From positions 148,903 to 212,902 of the forward strand of contig NZ_NLFK01000004.1 in the NCBI RefSeq assembly GCF_002263215.1: 64,000 nucleotides of DNA. Reading direction: 5' to 3'. Of the stretch, positions 1-11,122 are shown one piece after another. Positions within the stretch are counted from its first letter, which is position 1. Each line of letters begins with the position of its first letter. The notes under the pieces are model-generated. The model saw only the letters and a list, made by a program, of their open reading frames with translations. It was not told the origin of the DNA and did not search any database. The position numbers and the translations under genes are program-made. Origin of the DNA: Actinobacillus seminis (lineage in GTDB: Bacteria; Pseudomonadota; Gammaproteobacteria; Enterobacterales; Pasteurellaceae).

Positions 1-386
1 CTTAATCCTAACGCGGCGCCGGATTCCCATTGTCCTAAGGGAATCGCTTGAATTGCACCACGCAAAGACTGCGAGGCGTAAGCTGCAAAAATAATGGACA
101 ATGCTACTACACCGCAAATAAATGGACCCAGTTCAATATATTTTCCGGTAATCAGTTGCAAAATTTCAGGCACACCGAAGTAAATTAAAAATACCACTAA
201 AATTTCCGGAAGGCCGCGTAATAACGTGATGATAACCGAAGTTGGTTTGCGCACACATTGCCATTTGTTGGTTTCCAACACGACAAAAAGGATGGAAAGC
301 ACCAGCCCTAATAATAACGAACAAACCGCTAACCCTAAGGTCATTAGGGTTGCGGTGTACATTAAAGGAAGATAATCAAAAAACAT
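1..386 (-). CDS. artQ: Arginine ABC transporter permease ArtQ (partial, C-terminus outside window)
   Basis: Inner-membrane permease of an arginine importer of the polar amino acid ABC family. The visible 128 residues begin MFFDYLPLMYTATL and contain hydrophobic segments typical of HisM/ArtQ permeases, followed by the conserved stretch around RGLPEILVVF and the start of the coupling-loop region (SLRGAIQAIP..E..AA.LG). The gene runs off the left edge, so the C-terminal half is not seen. It starts 5 bases after the artI stop and is the third gene of artP-artI-artQ; artM would be expected next. ArtQ is inferred from operon position; another polar amino acid specificity cannot be excluded. Confidence 0.85.
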   Translation of the reverse strand, partial: MFFDYLPLMYTATLMTLGLAVCSLLLGLVLSILFVVLETNKWQCVRKPTSVIITLLRGLPEILVVFLIYFGVPEILQLITGKYIELGPFICGVVALSIIFAAYASQSLRGAIQAIPLGQWESGAALGL

Positions 387-391
387 AAAGA

Positions 392-1114
392 TTATTTAGT
401 CATCCATTTATCATAAATTTTTTGGTATTCACCATTGGCTTTAATTGCTGCCAAACCTTTATTTAAACTGTCTAACAAGGCAGTATTTGATTTGTTTACT
501 GCAATACCCAATCCATTATTAAAATAGCGTTTGTCAGTCACACGCTCACCCACGAAAGCTAACTCAGGATTTTTGTTAATCATATCTCTTAACACATCTG
601 TATCACCAAAGATCAATTGGATACGTCCACCTTTTAAGTCTTTGATCGCATCTTGTAAACTTTGGTAAGAGCTGGAAGTATATTGGGTCGCTTCTTTGGT
701 CGCATATTGTTCATAAGTGGTACCGATTTGCACACCGATATTTTTCGCACTCGCTAAATCCGCTTTATCTTTCACCCCAACAAAACTGGCGGAACTTTCA
801 TAGTAAGAATCACTAAACGCGACTTGTTTGGCACGCGCTTCGGTAATATCGATAGCGGAAATTGCCGCATCAAATCCACGACCTTTGATTAAAGATGGGA
901 TTAACGCATCAAAAGCTTTCGCTGTGAAAGAACAATTCGCTTGAATTTCTTTACAAATTGCAGTTGCGATATCCACATCAAAACCAATAATTTCGCCTTG
1001 CGTATTGGTCATTTCAAACGGAGGATAGCTCGGCTCCATGGCAAAGGTGATATCTTGTGCGCTCGTGGCAATGGCTGATCCTGCTAAAAGGGTCGCTAAA
1101 AGAAGTTTTTTCAT
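392..1114 (-). CDS. artI: Arginine ABC transporter periplasmic binding protein ArtI
   Basis: Periplasmic solute-binding protein (240 residues) that delivers arginine, or a related basic amino acid, to the ArtQM permease. The start was placed at [12 protein letters not shown] (1114) because this gives a proper Sec signal peptide ending near SAIATSAQD; an upstream in-frame extension has no signal-like character. The mature part opens with [13 protein letters not shown] and carries [11 protein letters not shown] and the GDTD segment typical of family-3 solute-binding proteins. It lies 10 bases downstream of artP and 5 bases upstream of artQ, in one operon. Substrate is inferred from the Art-type order and the ARG-box-like site upstream. 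Confidence 0.88.
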   Translation of the reverse strand: MKKLLLATLLAGSAIATSAQDITFAMEPSYPPFEMTNTQGEIIGFDVDIATAICKEIQANCSFTAKAFDALIPSLIKGRGFDAAISAIDITEARAKQVAFSDSYYESSASFVGVKDKADLASAKNIGVQIGTTYEQYATKEATQYTSSSYQSLQDAIKDLKGGRIQLIFGDTDVLRDMINKNPELAFVGERVTDKRYFNNGLGIAVNKSNTALLDSLNKGLAAIKANGEYQKIYDKWMTK

Positions 1115-1124
1115 AATAAATTCC

Positions 1125-1862
1125 TTAATAAGAGTGAGATAGATATTGTTTAAATTGTTCTGTTTGTGGATGTTCAAAACAACTTGTATCGCCCATTTCC
1201 ACAATATGCCCTTGCTCCATATAGACAACTTTGGTAGCAACTTTTCTCGCCATTGCAACCTCATGGGTTACAATCACTTGAGTAATTCCGGTTTCTTGTA
1301 ATTCCTGAATAATTGAGATAATTTGCGCGGTAATTTCAGGATCCAATGCGGCTGTCGGTTCATCAAACAACAACACTTGCGGTTTCATCATCAAAGCCCG
1401 TGCAATCGCCACACGTTGTTGCTGCCCCCCGGATAAATGCAACGGAAAACGCTCGGCGAACTCTTCCAAACGCAAACGAGAAAGTAATTCCATTGCCTGT
1501 GCCTTGGCTTGCTCTTTATCCAAATTCAATACTTTAATAGGCGCTTCAATCAAATTCTCAATCACGGTTAAGTGTGGCCATAAATGATATTGTTGAAAGA
1601 CCATACCAACATCTTGGCGCAACTGACGCATTTTCTTCGGATTGGCTATCGCAACGGATAAATCAAATTGATTGTTAGCAATCATCAACTCGCCGGATGT
1701 CGGTACTTCCAGTAAATTTAACGTACGAATAAGGGTACTTTTCCCCGCACCGCTCGGACCGAGTAACACTAAGGTATCGCCATCTTCCGCACTTAAATTA
1801 ATATCAAATAAGGCTTGAGACGAACCATAAAAGAAGTTTAAATTTTTAACACTAATTGTCAT
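1125..1862 (-). CDS. artP: Arginine ABC transporter ATP-binding protein ArtP
   Basis: Cytoplasmic ATPase (245 residues) powering the arginine importer. Walker A GPSGAGKS is at residues 35-42, the signature LSGGQQQ starts at 143, Walker B LLFDEP is around 164-169, and the switch histidine is in VTHE. Length and motif spacing are those of ArtP/GlnQ-type ATPases. It is the first gene of artP-artI-artQ, and a promoter with an ARG-box-like palindrome lies immediately upstream, supporting arginine rather than glutamine or histidine as substrate. Confidence 0.9.
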   Translation of the reverse strand: MTISVKNLNFFYGSSQALFDINLSAEDGDTLVLLGPSGAGKSTLIRTLNLLEVPTSGELMIANNQFDLSVAIANPKKMRQLRQDVGMVFQQYHLWPHLTVIENLIEAPIKVLNLDKEQAKAQAMELLSRLRLEEFAERFPLHLSGGQQQRVAIARALMMKPQVLLFDEPTAALDPEITAQIISIIQELQETGITQVIVTHEVAMARKVATKVVYMEQGHIVEMGDTSCFEHPQTEQFKQYLSHSY

Positions 1863-1902
1863 TTTGTAATAAAGAGATCTCTGCTTTTATCGAATTGTGG
1901 GT

Positions 1903-1931
1903 ATAGTATTATTTTTTGCATACTTATGCAA
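1903..1931 (-). promoter_or_regulatory. Promoter of the art operon overlapped by an ARG-box-like palindrome
   Basis: On the minus strand a -35 TTGCAT (1926-1931) and a -10 TACTAT (1903-1908) are separated by exactly 17 bases, 40 bases before the artP start. The -35 lies inside the palindrome TTGCATACTTATGCAA (1916-1931), which resembles the ArgR operator half-site pattern (TGcAT..ATgCA). ArgR repression by promoter occlusion is the natural inference for an arginine transporter; binding is not shown. Confidence 0.55.
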
Positions 1932-2083
1932 TAGTAGCACATAAAAATTTAATATTTGCTAAATAATTTTATATTAATGAAAACAGATTTTCTTTCTTCC
2001 ATAACCCGTGCCAATTATCATTTGGATATGACTCCCAACACGCTATGTGACTTGGTTGTCATATATTAAAATAATAAGAATTG

Positions 2084-2179
2084 CTATATGTATAGCGCGA
2101 TTTGATTTCCTTTTCTAAATCGAATCGCACGATCAACTGCATCCTCAAGTAAACGTTTTCTCGTATTGCTTTTCATCAT
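2084..2179 (-). CDS. Possible small protein, 31 residues, unknown
   Basis: A short reading frame MMKSNTRKRLLEDAVDRAIR... in the 500-base gap between artP and the cytochrome gene. It is basic and would form an amphipathic helix. A weak GGTAG precedes the ATG. Its stop overlaps a perfect palindrome GCTATATGTATAGC (2083-2096). I do not recognise it; it may be a relic of a longer gene or chance. The rest of the gap (1932-2364) shows only AT-rich sequence and a TATAAT (2275-2280) that could be the -10 of the torY promoter. Confidence 0.2.
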   Translation of the reverse strand: MMKSNTRKRLLEDAVDRAIRFRKGNQIALYI

Positions 2180-2367
2180 CGCTACCAAAAATTTGTGCGT
2201 AGATTAGGTTTAATTTTCTACGGGTATTTTAGTTAATGATTGATCTAAGACAATGTTCTAATTATTTATTTTTGTATAATAAAAACCTTAAATAAGTTGT
2301 TTAGCTATAGTTTAGTATTTCAACAGGTTAATAATTGAGAGATTTTTATCGTATTTGAGGGATTTTG

Positions 2368-3552
2368 ATGAAAATAATCCAAACAATAAAACGCATCTTT
2401 TTTACTAAAAAATTTGCCGCTTTGCTGTTAGCGGCAATTGTGGGAGCAGCCGGTTGGCAGTTATTTAATGATGGTCTTGAATATACCAGTCAAGAGGAGT
2501 TTTGTGTCAGTTGTCATTCTATGCAGCAACCGCAACAAGAATTAAAACAGACCGTGCACTGGTCCAATGCCAAAGGGGTAACAGCAACTTGTGCGGATTG
2601 CCACTTGCCGCATGACAAATTAAACAAATATATTCGCAAAGTACAAGCATTAAAAGAAGTTTACGCCGAAATGACCGGCAAATTTGCCGGCGAAGGAGAA
2701 TTTGACAAGCATCGTTTGGAAATGGCGGAGCGGGAATGGGCAAGAATGTCGGCGAATGGTTCTAAAGAGTGTAAAACCTGCCATAACTATCAACGAATGG
2801 ATTTTACAAAAATGTCAGCGTCGGCACGTAATGCGATGAAACCTGCTGCAGAAAGAGACCAAAGTTGTATTGATTGTCATAAAGGTATTGCGCACCATCT
2901 GCCAAAAGCAACAAAAAATACTGATATGGGAACACCATCTAAATTTGAACATTTGGTAGTAAATTCCTTAACTCCTGCGAAAAACTATTATACGAAAAGT
3001 AAAGTTGAGCTGTTCGCTGATGAAGCAATGACACAAAATATCGGGAATTTGGAAACAGCTGTTCCAGTTACTTTTGTGAAAGCCGGTGAGAAAGCTGATT
3101 TAATAGAACTGAAAATGTGGCGTAAAGCAAAAGGATTTGGACGTATTTGGTACAATGATTTCGGCAAGAATATTACCGATGCAATATTAAGTAAGGCGTT
3201 TATGTCATCAACTCCTCAGTTTGAAGTAATAGAAAGTAAAGATGATCCAATTACCGGATTAACTTGGCAGAATGTAAAAATGCAAGCATGGATTGCAAAA
3301 TCAAATCTGATTGAAAATATTAGTGCAGTTTGGGAAGACGCTGAAAATAGTTATAAAACACAATGTAGTACTTGTCACAGGCAGCCGGAAGTTACCCACT
3401 TTGATTCTAATACTTGGATTGGTTTATTTAAAGGAATGGTCGGGTTTACTAATATGAACAAAGGAACCGCCAATGAAGTGCTGCGTTATTTACAAATGCA
3501 TTCTTCAGATTTTAATTCACATGCTGAAAATATGCCTAGTGAGAATAAATAA
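2368..3552 (+). CDS. torY: Pentaheme c-type cytochrome, TorC/TorY (MtsY) type
   Basis: Membrane-anchored quinol dehydrogenase (394 residues) that passes electrons to the periplasmic reductase encoded next. An N-terminal anchor helix (about residues 15-32) is followed by four CxxCH heme sites at about 46-50, 75-79, 135-139 and 167-171 (NapC/NirT domain) and a fifth, CSTCH, at 333-337 in a C-terminal domain. Five hemes and this length are the TorC/TorY pattern, not tetraheme NapC. The ATG at 2368 was preferred to the adjacent in-frame TTG; GAGGG precedes it. The molybdoenzyme begins 10 bases downstream. Confidence 0.9.
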   Translation: MKIIQTIKRIFFTKKFAALLLAAIVGAAGWQLFNDGLEYTSQEEFCVSCHSMQQPQQELKQTVHWSNAKGVTATCADCHLPHDKLNKYIRKVQALKEVYAEMTGKFAGEGEFDKHRLEMAEREWARMSANGSKECKTCHNYQRMDFTKMSASARNAMKPAAERDQSCIDCHKGIAHHLPKATKNTDMGTPSKFEHLVVNSLTPAKNYYTKSKVELFADEAMTQNIGNLETAVPVTFVKAGEKADLIELKMWRKAKGFGRIWYNDFGKNITDAILSKAFMSSTPQFEVIESKDDPITGLTWQNVKMQAWIAKSNLIENISAVWEDAENSYKTQCSTCHRQPEVTHFDSNTWIGLFKGMVGFTNMNKGTANEVLRYLQMHSSDFNSHAENMPSENK

Positions 3553-3562
3553 GGAATATACA

Positions 3563-6028
3563 ATGGAACAATCTCGTCGTCAGTTTTTAAAAAATATGTC
3601 TGCAATGGCAGCGACTTTTACCATGCCAAACTTTCTTATCGCAAAAAATGCCGTTGAGAATACAAAAATGTCTGAATGGAAAATAAGCGGTTCTCATTGG
3701 GGGGCAATTCGTGCAAAAGTGGTAAATGGAAAAGTCAGTGACATACAACCATTTGAGTACGATAAGTATCCTACTGAAATGATTAAAGGGATTAAGGGAC
3801 TGATTTACAGTAAATCAAGAATTCGTTACCCGATGGTAAGATTAGATTGGCTAAAAAAACGCCAAAATAGCGATGTAACGCAACGCGGTGATAATCGCTT
3901 TGTACGTGTAACTTGGGATGAAGCTCTTGATTTATTTTATGAGGAGCTTGAACGTATTCAACAAAACTACGGTCCATGGGCTTTGCATACCGGTAATGTT
4001 GGTTGGCGTTCAACCGGTCAATTTCACAGTTGCGGTAACCATATGCTTAGAGCAATTGGAATGCACGGACACAGTGTCGGCACAATGGGGGATTATTCAA
4101 CCGGTGCAGGACAAACTATTTTGCCTTACGTACTGGGTTCGACCGAAGTTTATTCGCAAGGTACTTCTTGGGAAATCATCTTGCAAGAAAGTAAAAATAT
4201 TATCTTTTGGGCAAGCGATCCGGTGAAAAATTTACAAGTTGGTTGGAATTGTGAGACTCACGAAGCTTATGTTTATTTAGAAAAATTGAAACAAAAGGTT
4301 GCAGAGGGAAGCATTAATGTCATTTGTGTCGATCCGGTAAAAAGTAAAACACAAAATTATTTAGCCTGTACCCACCAATATGTTAATCCGCAAACTGACG
4401 TAGCATTCATGTTAGCTCTTGCTTATACTTTATATATTGAGAATTTGTATGATAAGCAATTTATTGACATGTATACTATTGGATTTGAGAAATTTCTACC
4501 CTATTTATTGGGCGAAAGCGAAGATAAAGTCGCAAAAACTCCGGAATGGGCAGAGGAAATTTGCGCCATTCCGGCAGAAGATATTCGCCAATTTGCTCGT
4601 ATGTTAGTAGCAAAACGTACCCAACTCATTTTTGGTTGGGCAATTCAACGTCAACAACATGGTGAACAACCATACTGGATGGGGGCGGTACTCGCAGCAA
4701 TGTTAGGGCAAATTGGTCTGCCCGGCGGAGGAATAAGCTATGCACATCATTACAGTTCCATTGGCATTCCCGAGTCCGGTGCAGCAATGCCGGGATCTTT
4801 TCCTCTCAATATAGATGAAGGGCAACAACCAAAGTATGATAATACAGATTATAAGGGATACAGCGCCGCAATTCCTGTTGCAAGGGCTTCCGACTCCCTA
4901 CTTTTTGCGGGAAAAACCATTGATTACAATGGTCAAAAAATTGTATATGCGCCTTATAAAATGGCGATTTTTACCGGCTGTAACCAATGGCACCGTCATT
5001 CAGAACGCAATAAAATGAAACGTGCTTTCCAACAATTGGAGACTATTGTATCAATTAACTATAGTTGGACTGCAACCTGTCGTTTCTCCGATATTGTACT
5101 TCCCGCCTGTACACCGTTTGAGAGAAATGATATTGATTCTTATGGTTCATACAGCAATCGCGGCATTATTGCTATGCAAAAACTGGTTGATCCGTTATAT
5201 CAATCTCGTTCGGATTTTGAAATTTTCCGAGAGCTTTGTCGACGGTTTGGTAAGGAAAAAGAATACTGTCGCAATATGGATGAAATGGATTGGGTTGAGA
5301 AACTTTACGAAGATTGTCGCAAAGAAAACCAAGGAAAATTTGATATGCCTCCGTTTGATCAATTCTGGCAACAAGGTTATATATTATTTCCACAAGGAAA
5401 ACCTTGGGTGCGTCATGCTGACTTCCGCGAAGATCCGGAATTACATGCCTTAGGAACGCCGTCAGGATTTATTGAAATCTTTAGCAATAAAATAGCCGGT
5501 TACGGTTATGCCGACTGCAAAGGACACCCGATGTGGTTTGAAAAAACAGAGCGTTCTCACGGAGGTCCGCAGTCAGATAAATTTGACTTTTGGCTTCAAT
5601 CGGTTCATCCGGATAAACGTTTACATTCACAGTTGTGTGAATCCGAAGAATTACGCAATACGTATACGATACAAGGACGGGAACCGCTATTTATCAACCC
5701 TGAAGATGCAAAAAAACGAGGCATTCAACATGGCGATCTTGTTCGTGTATATAACGATCGCGGACAAGCAATCGCCGGTGCGCATATTTCAGATAATATG
5801 TCTGTAGGTGTACTGCGTTTACAAGAAGGTGCTTGGTACTCTCCGTTGGATGAAAAAATCGGTGCTATTGATACTTATGGTGATCCAAATACGATGACGC
5901 TCGACATCGGCACATCCCGTTTAGCTCAAGCTGTATCTTCTAATACCTGTTTAGTTAATATTGAAAAATATCAAGGCGATGCACCACAACCTACCGGTTT
6001 TAACGGACCAATTGAAATTGAATTATGA
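3563..6028 (+). CDS. torZ: Periplasmic S-/N-oxide reductase, TorZ/BisC/MtsZ type molybdoenzyme
   Basis: Molybdenum bis-MGD enzyme of the DMSO reductase family (821 residues) that reduces N- or S-oxides such as TMAO, biotin sulfoxide or methionine sulfoxide in the periplasm. The start at [10 protein letters not shown] gives a twin-arginine signal (SRRQFL), so export depends on Tat; tatABC is in this window. The Mo-ligand serine is in [10 protein letters not shown] (about S179), and no N-terminal Fe-S cysteine motif is present, as expected for the TorA/TorZ branch. The closest known counterpart by arrangement is the H. influenzae mtsYZ pair, a methionine sulfoxide reductase system; the true substrate here is not decided by sequence. 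It overlaps the chaperone gene by four bases. Confidence 0.9.
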   Translation: MEQSRRQFLKNMSAMAATFTMPNFLIAKNAVENTKMSEWKISGSHWGAIRAKVVNGKVSDIQPFEYDKYPTEMIKGIKGLIYSKSRIRYPMVRLDWLKKRQNSDVTQRGDNRFVRVTWDEALDLFYEELERIQQNYGPWALHTGNVGWRSTGQFHSCGNHMLRAIGMHGHSVGTMGDYSTGAGQTILPYVLGSTEVYSQGTSWEIILQESKNIIFWASDPVKNLQVGWNCETHEAYVYLEKLKQKVAEGSINVICVDPVKSKTQNYLACTHQYVNPQTDVAFMLALAYTLYIENLYDKQFIDMYTIGFEKFLPYLLGESEDKVAKTPEWAEEICAIPAEDIRQFARMLVAKRTQLIFGWAIQRQQHGEQPYWMGAVLAAMLGQIGLPGGGISYAHHYSSIGIPESGAAMPGSFPLNIDEGQQPKYDNTDYKGYSAAIPVARASDSLLFAGKTIDYNGQKIVYAPYKMAIFTGCNQWHRHSERNKMKRAFQQLETIVSINYSWTATCRFSDIVLPACTPFERNDIDSYGSYSNRGIIAMQKLVDPLYQSRSDFEIFRELCRRFGKEKEYCRNMDEMDWVEKLYEDCRKENQGKFDMPPFDQFWQQGYILFPQGKPWVRHADFREDPELHALGTPSGFIEIFSNKIAGYGYADCKGHPMWFEKTERSHGGPQSDKFDFWLQSVHPDKRLHSQLCESEELRNTYTIQGREPLFINPEDAKKRGIQHGDLVRVYNDRGQAIAGAHISDNMSVGVLRLQEGAWYSPLDEKIGAIDTYGDPNTMTLDIGTSRLAQAVSSNTCLVNIEKYQGDAPQPTGFNGPIEIEL

Positions 6029-6612
6029 TAGCATTATCCTACGAAGAAAAAGCTTTCATCTATTCATGGCTTAAAAATCTTTTAAGTCATGAATTGACGG
6101 AAGAACAATTAATACAATATCAGCAAGGCGAATTTTCCCCACTGTTTGATTTTCTATCTGCAGAAGGTATGGTGGAGGAAACGCAGTTAATCCGTAATGA
6201 ACTGATGAAATTACGCAAAATTCCATTTTCACATTTAGAATTAGCTGCTGATTTTTCCCAACTTTTTCTGTTAGATTTGACTGCCAGCGCACTTCCTTAC
6301 GCCTCGGCTTATTTAGAAAAAGATGTCTTAACCGAGCATTTAGCTTTTTTAGACAAATTATTATCGACCTTACAACTTGCTATCAATAAAGTGACCAAAG
6401 AACCGAGTGATCATTTAGCAGTATATCTTGAAATCTTGATACATTTAGAAAAAAACAATGATAATGCTCAAGTTGTCCATTTTATTAACGCCTACTTTTT
6501 GTCATGGTTAAAACCGTTCTATCATAAAGCATGTTCAATTCACACTCAGACCCGTTTTTACCAATATGTCATTATGTTACTAATTACATTGTTGACAAAA
6601 CGAATAGGCTAG
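6025..6612 (+). CDS. torD: TorD-family molybdoenzyme chaperone
   Basis: Cytoplasmic all-helical chaperone (195 residues) expected to bind the Tat signal of the upstream reductase and hold it for cofactor loading. The family signature E-P-x-D-H appears as [12 protein letters not shown] (about residues 130-141). The ATGA overlap with the reductase stop indicates translational coupling, and a good terminator follows, so torY-torZ-torD is a closed three-gene operon. Confidence 0.85.
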   Translation: MIALSYEEKAFIYSWLKNLLSHELTEEQLIQYQQGEFSPLFDFLSAEGMVEETQLIRNELMKLRKIPFSHLELAADFSQLFLLDLTASALPYASAYLEKDVLTEHLAFLDKLLSTLQLAINKVTKEPSDHLAVYLEILIHLEKNNDNAQVVHFINAYFLSWLKPFYHKACSIHTQTRFYQYVIMLLITLLTKRIG

Positions 6613-6666
6613 ATGATCCCGTCACAATGATTCACCCATCTTTCATTTGGTGATATGTCGAATTTG

Positions 6667-6705
6667 AACCGACTTTAACTTGAATTTAAAGTCGGTTTGA
6701 TTTTT
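6667..6705 (+). terminator. Rho-independent terminator after torD
   Basis: A 12-bp perfect stem, AACCGACTTTAA (6667-6678) with its complement (6686-6697), a 7-base loop, then TTTGATTTTT. It closes the torYZD operon and separates it from the converging gmhA. Confidence 0.8.
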
Positions 6706-6713
6706 CCTGACAA

Positions 6714-7337
<624 letters not shown>

Positions 7338-7355
7338 TTACGTGATTAACATGCA

Positions 7356-10300
7356 TTATTCCAGTAACTGTTTTAGCAAATTCTCGATGAATTCCAACCG
7401 CACTTTATGCTCGTTCAGCGGTGTATTAAAACGGAATTTTGTCGGACCATCAAATTTAAACACAGCCGGTTGTTGTTGAATTAACGTAATAAATTTCATT
7501 GGATCCGAATCCGCATTTGCCGCAAATTCAATAAATCCGCCTTGTAAAGTGGCATCAATTTTCGTAATTTTTAACACTTTCGCCGCCAGACGCAATTCTG
7601 CAATACGCATTAAATTTTTTGCTGCTTCCGGTAATAATCCAAAGCGATCAATAAGTTCCACTTTCAGTTCATCCAATTGATGTTTATGGCTCACACCGGC
7701 AATACGTTTATAAAAAGACAAGCGCATATTCACGTCGCCTAAATAATCTTCCGGTAATAATGCCGGCAGCCGCAAATCGATTTCCACTTGTTGTTGCGTC
7801 AATTCATCCAAAGACGGTTCGCGCCCCTCTTTTAACGCATTGACCGCACTTTCCAACAATTCCATATACAACGCAAAGCCGATACTTTCAATTTGCCCGC
7901 TTTGCTCATCTCCCAACAATTCACCGGCGCCGCGAATTTCCAAATCATGAGTCGCCAACATAAAACCGGCGCCCAAATTATCCAAGCTTTCCAACGCTTC
8001 CAAGCGCTTCAATGCATCTTTAGTCATCACTTTTGGATGTGGCGTTAATAAATAAGCATAGGCTTGATGATGTGAACGACCGACGCGCCCGCGTAATTGA
8101 TGCAATTGCGCCAACCCAAAATGATCGGCGCGTTCAATAATAATCGTATTGGCGGTTGGCACATCAATCCCGGTTTCAATAATCGTCGAACAAACCAATA
8201 CATTAAAACGCTGATGATAAAAATCCGACATCACTCGTTCCAACTCACGTTCGCGCATTTGCCCATGCCCAATCGTAATCCGTGCTTCCGGTATAAGTGC
8301 GGTCAATTTTTCTGCACAATTTTCAATACTCGCCACATCATTATGCAAATAATACACCTGTCCGCCGCGCAAAATTTCGCGCAAAATCGCCTCGCGCACT
8401 ACATTATCGTCTGCTTGGCGCACAAAGGTTTTGATACTCAAGCGACGTGCCGGTGGCGTTGAAATAATCGACAAATCGCGAATTCCGTTCATAGCCATAT
8501 TTAAGGTGCGCGGAATCGGCGTGGCGGTGAGAGTCAAAATATCAATATTGGCGCGCAATTGTTTAATTTTTTCCTTTTGACGTACGCCAAAACGGTGTTC
8601 TTCATCAATGATCAGCAAACCGAGATCATGAAATTTCACATCGGATTGGATCAATTTATGTGTTCCGATCAAAATATCGACTTTCCCTTCCGCCAAATTT
8701 TGTAAAATTTGTTTCTGCTCCTTGGCAGTCTTAAAGCGTGATAAGACTTCTACATTCACTGGCAAATTAGCAAACCGATCCTTAAAATTATCATAATGTT
8801 GTTGCGCTAATAAGGTGGTCGGCACCAACACTGCCACCTGTTTATGGTTCATTACGGCTAAAAATGCCGCGCGCATTGCCACTTCTGTTTTGCCAAATCC
8901 CACATCACCACACACCAAACGATCCATGGCTTTCGGCCGGCACATATCAGCAATTACCGCATTAATCGCTATCTCTTGATCTTGGGTTTCTTCAAATGGA
9001 AATGTGGCGGAAAATTGGCGAAATTCGTCGCGATCATAGTGAAACGCAAACCCTTTTTTCGCTTCCCGTTGAGCATACATGTCTAATAATTCTGCTGCTA
9101 CATCACGGATTTTCTCCGCCGCTTTGTGTCGTGTTTTAATCCAAGCATCACTGCCCAATTTATGCAATGGTGCGGTTTCATCCGAACCGCCAACATAACG
9201 ACTGATCAAATGCAAGGACGCCACCGGCACATATAATTTGGCTTGGTTTGCATAATTTAATAGCAAATATTCTGCCGCCGTTCCCGCATTTTCCAAGGTG
9301 ACCAAACCACCATAGCGCCCCACCCCGTGTTCCAAATGTACGACCGGTTGCCCAATTTTTAATTCGGCCAAATTGCGAATAAGGGTATCCGGATTGACGG
9401 ATTTTCGTTTATCGCGTGTCCGTTGCTGCACCCGCTCGCCCAATAATTCCGTTTCACAAATCACCGCCAAAGGCACCTCTTGTTCGAGAATAAAACCTCG
9501 ATCTAAGCGACTGACAAGTAAGTTAATTTTCTCTTTTGTTGTCGAAAAATGGGTTACTTGTTTCGGGTTTAATTTTAACGGTCGCAGCAAATCCAACAGG
9601 GTTTCTCGCCGTCCTTCCGTTTCTACGGAAAATAAAAGATTGCCGGAAAATTGTTCGATAAATTGTCGCAACAATTGCAACGGTTCTTTTTGTTGCGATT
9701 GAATAGTCAGTTGGGGTAAGGTTTGCAGTGGTAAATTTTTCTGCCGCACAGAGGTTCGCACTTTTTCCGTTTTTAAACTCAAGCGTGGGTAATATTTGAG
9801 TTGGCGGTTGACATCTTCTAGGGGCAACCACAACTGATCCGGAGGCAATAGCGGGCGCATCGGATCAATGCGGCGGCTTTCAAAACGTTGCTGCGCATCT
9901 TGATAAAAACGCGCGCCTTGTTCTTGCAATTGTTCCAATTCAACAAATAGCGTATGTGTCGGCAAATAAGAAAACAAGCTTGCCATTTGATTGAAAAATA
10001 AAGGTTGCCAATACTCAATCCCTGCAGCGAAGGTGCCTTTACTAATCTGTTGATAAATATGTTCCGGATCGCGACGGATTTCACCGAATGTCTCCCGAAA
10101 TTGAGCGCGGAAAAATTCGATCCCCTTGTTATCTGTTGGAAACTCGCGTGCCGGCAGTAAATTAATTGCCTCAATTTCCGTTTGTGTGCGCTGCGTATCT
10201 ACATCAAAAATACGGATACTGTCGATTTCGTCATCAAAAAAATCTAAGCGAAAAGGCACTGCACTTCCCATGGGAAACAAATCCAACAAGGCGCCGCGCA

Positions 10301-10787
10301 CTGCATATTCGCCATGTTCCAAGACTTGCTCCACCGCGCGATAACCGGCGTTTTCCAATTGCAAACGCAATTTATCAATCAGCAAATTATCGCCTTTTTT
10401 AATTAATAAAACGTTTTGTTGTAAAAAATCCGGCGGACATAATCGTTGCATCAGCGTGGAAATGGCTAAAATCAAAAAGCCTTGTTTGACATTTTGTAAA
10501 TAAAATAAAGCACTTAAGCGTGCCGACGTAATATTTTGGTGGGGCGAAAAATTATCATAAGGCAAAGTTTCCCAATCGGGAAAAAAGGTGACCGGCAGAC
10601 AAGTAAATTCCGTTAAAACTCGCTCTAAACGTACCGCACTTTTCGTATCCGGCGTCACCACTACCGTTAAGCCGGCATATTGTTCAGCAATTTCGGCGAT
10701 AGCAAGACTATCAGCGCCGGCAAGTACGTTGCCGATAATTTTATGATCTTGCGGTTGAATGGGAATATCGAGATTAAAATACTTCAT
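7356..10787 (-). CDS. mfd: Transcription-repair coupling factor Mfd
   Basis: ATP-dependent translocase (1143 residues) that removes RNA polymerase stalled at DNA lesions and recruits UvrA. The N-terminal UvrB-like region is followed by the RNA-polymerase-interacting domain (around GQPVVHLEHGVGRYGG) and the RecG-like motor with Walker A GDVGFGKTE, DEEHRFG, TATPIPRTL and QLRGRVGRS. The ATG at 10787 (MKYFNLDI) was chosen over an in-frame TTG four codons upstream, which lies in an uptake-signal sequence. The C-terminal regulatory domain is present. Confidence 0.96.
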   Translation of the reverse strand: MKYFNLDIPIQPQDHKIIGNVLAGADSLAIAEIAEQYAGLTVVVTPDTKSAVRLERVLTEFTCLPVTFFPDWETLPYDNFSPHQNITSARLSALFYLQNVKQGFLILAISTLMQRLCPPDFLQQNVLLIKKGDNLLIDKLRLQLENAGYRAVEQVLEHGEYAVRGALLDLFPMGSAVPFRLDFFDDEIDSIRIFDVDTQRTQTEIEAINLLPAREFPTDNKGIEFFRAQFRETFGEIRRDPEHIYQQISKGTFAAGIEYWQPLFFNQMASLFSYLPTHTLFVELEQLQEQGARFYQDAQQRFESRRIDPMRPLLPPDQLWLPLEDVNRQLKYYPRLSLKTEKVRTSVRQKNLPLQTLPQLTIQSQQKEPLQLLRQFIEQFSGNLLFSVETEGRRETLLDLLRPLKLNPKQVTHFSTTKEKINLLVSRLDRGFILEQEVPLAVICETELLGERVQQRTRDKRKSVNPDTLIRNLAELKIGQPVVHLEHGVGRYGGLVTLENAGTAAEYLLLNYANQAKLYVPVASLHLISRYVGGSDETAPLHKLGSDAWIKTRHKAAEKIRDVAAELLDMYAQREAKKGFAFHYDRDEFRQFSATFPFEETQDQEIAINAVIADMCRPKAMDRLVCGDVGFGKTEVAMRAAFLAVMNHKQVAVLVPTTLLAQQHYDNFKDRFANLPVNVEVLSRFKTAKEQKQILQNLAEGKVDILIGTHKLIQSDVKFHDLGLLIIDEEHRFGVRQKEKIKQLRANIDILTLTATPIPRTLNMAMNGIRDLSIISTPPARRLSIKTFVRQADDNVVREAILREILRGGQVYYLHNDVASIENCAEKLTALIPEARITIGHGQMRERELERVMSDFYHQRFNVLVCSTIIETGIDVPTANTIIIERADHFGLAQLHQLRGRVGRSHHQAYAYLLTPHPKVMTKDALKRLEALESLDNLGAGFMLATHDLEIRGAGELLGDEQSGQIESIGFALYMELLESAVNALKEGREPSLDELTQQQVEIDLRLPALLPEDYLGDVNMRLSFYKRIAGVSHKHQLDELKVELIDRFGLLPEAAKNLMRIAELRLAAKVLKITKIDATLQGGFIEFAANADSDPMKFITLIQQQPAVFKFDGPTKFRFNTPLNEHKVRLEFIENLLKQLLE

Positions 10788-10924
10788 AAGTGCGGTCAAA
10801 ATTTACTTAATTTACAAATAAGGTGTTAGTTTAACGGAAATTCAGCGCTTTTTAAACGATTAAGCGCACGAGTGCAATAACTCGCGTGGCAAAATAAAAC
10901 TACAACAACTTTTTTCCCACTTCG

Positions 10925-11095
10925 CTACTGATTTACCGCTGCGCTTTGTACTGTTCTAAAGCGTGTTTTACCAAAGTTTGCCGTTAAACCTCGTCCTTTA
11001 GGGAGGTGATATTTAAAGCCTTGTTGTGAGAGAAACCAAATAACCATTTCTCGGATTGCATGTTCATTTTCAACCGCTAATGGCGTTTTTGACAT
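10925..11095 (-). CDS. Small hypothetical protein, 56 residues
   Basis: A short frame starting MSKTPLAVENEHAIREMVIW with GGGAAAAG a few bases before its ATG. It has a helical N-terminal half and a basic Gly/Arg-rich segment (LPKGRGLTANFGKTRFR). It sits between mfd and the hemB terminator. The ribosome binding site and coherent composition suggest a real or recently real gene, but I do not recognise the family. It might be the 5' part of a longer decayed gene. The remainder of the gap up to mfd shows nothing else clear. Confidence 0.4.
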   Translation of the reverse strand: MSKTPLAVENEHAIREMVIWFLSQQGFKYHLPKGRGLTANFGKTRFRTVQSAAVNQ

Positions 11096-11122
11096 GTCTT
11101 TTCCCGTTTTAAGCCAAAAAAT

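Noticed and set aside
1346..1537. Plus-strand frame inside artP
   Set aside because: It is antisense to a fully conserved ATPase gene and has no domain of its own.
3918..5453. Several plus-strand frames overlapping torZ
   Set aside because: They are +1/+2 shadows of the reductase gene, whose own frame is intact and carries all family motifs.
8097..8462. Plus-strand 121-residue frame inside mfd
   Set aside because: Shadow of the mfd helicase coding sequence; no ribosome binding site or recognisable protein.
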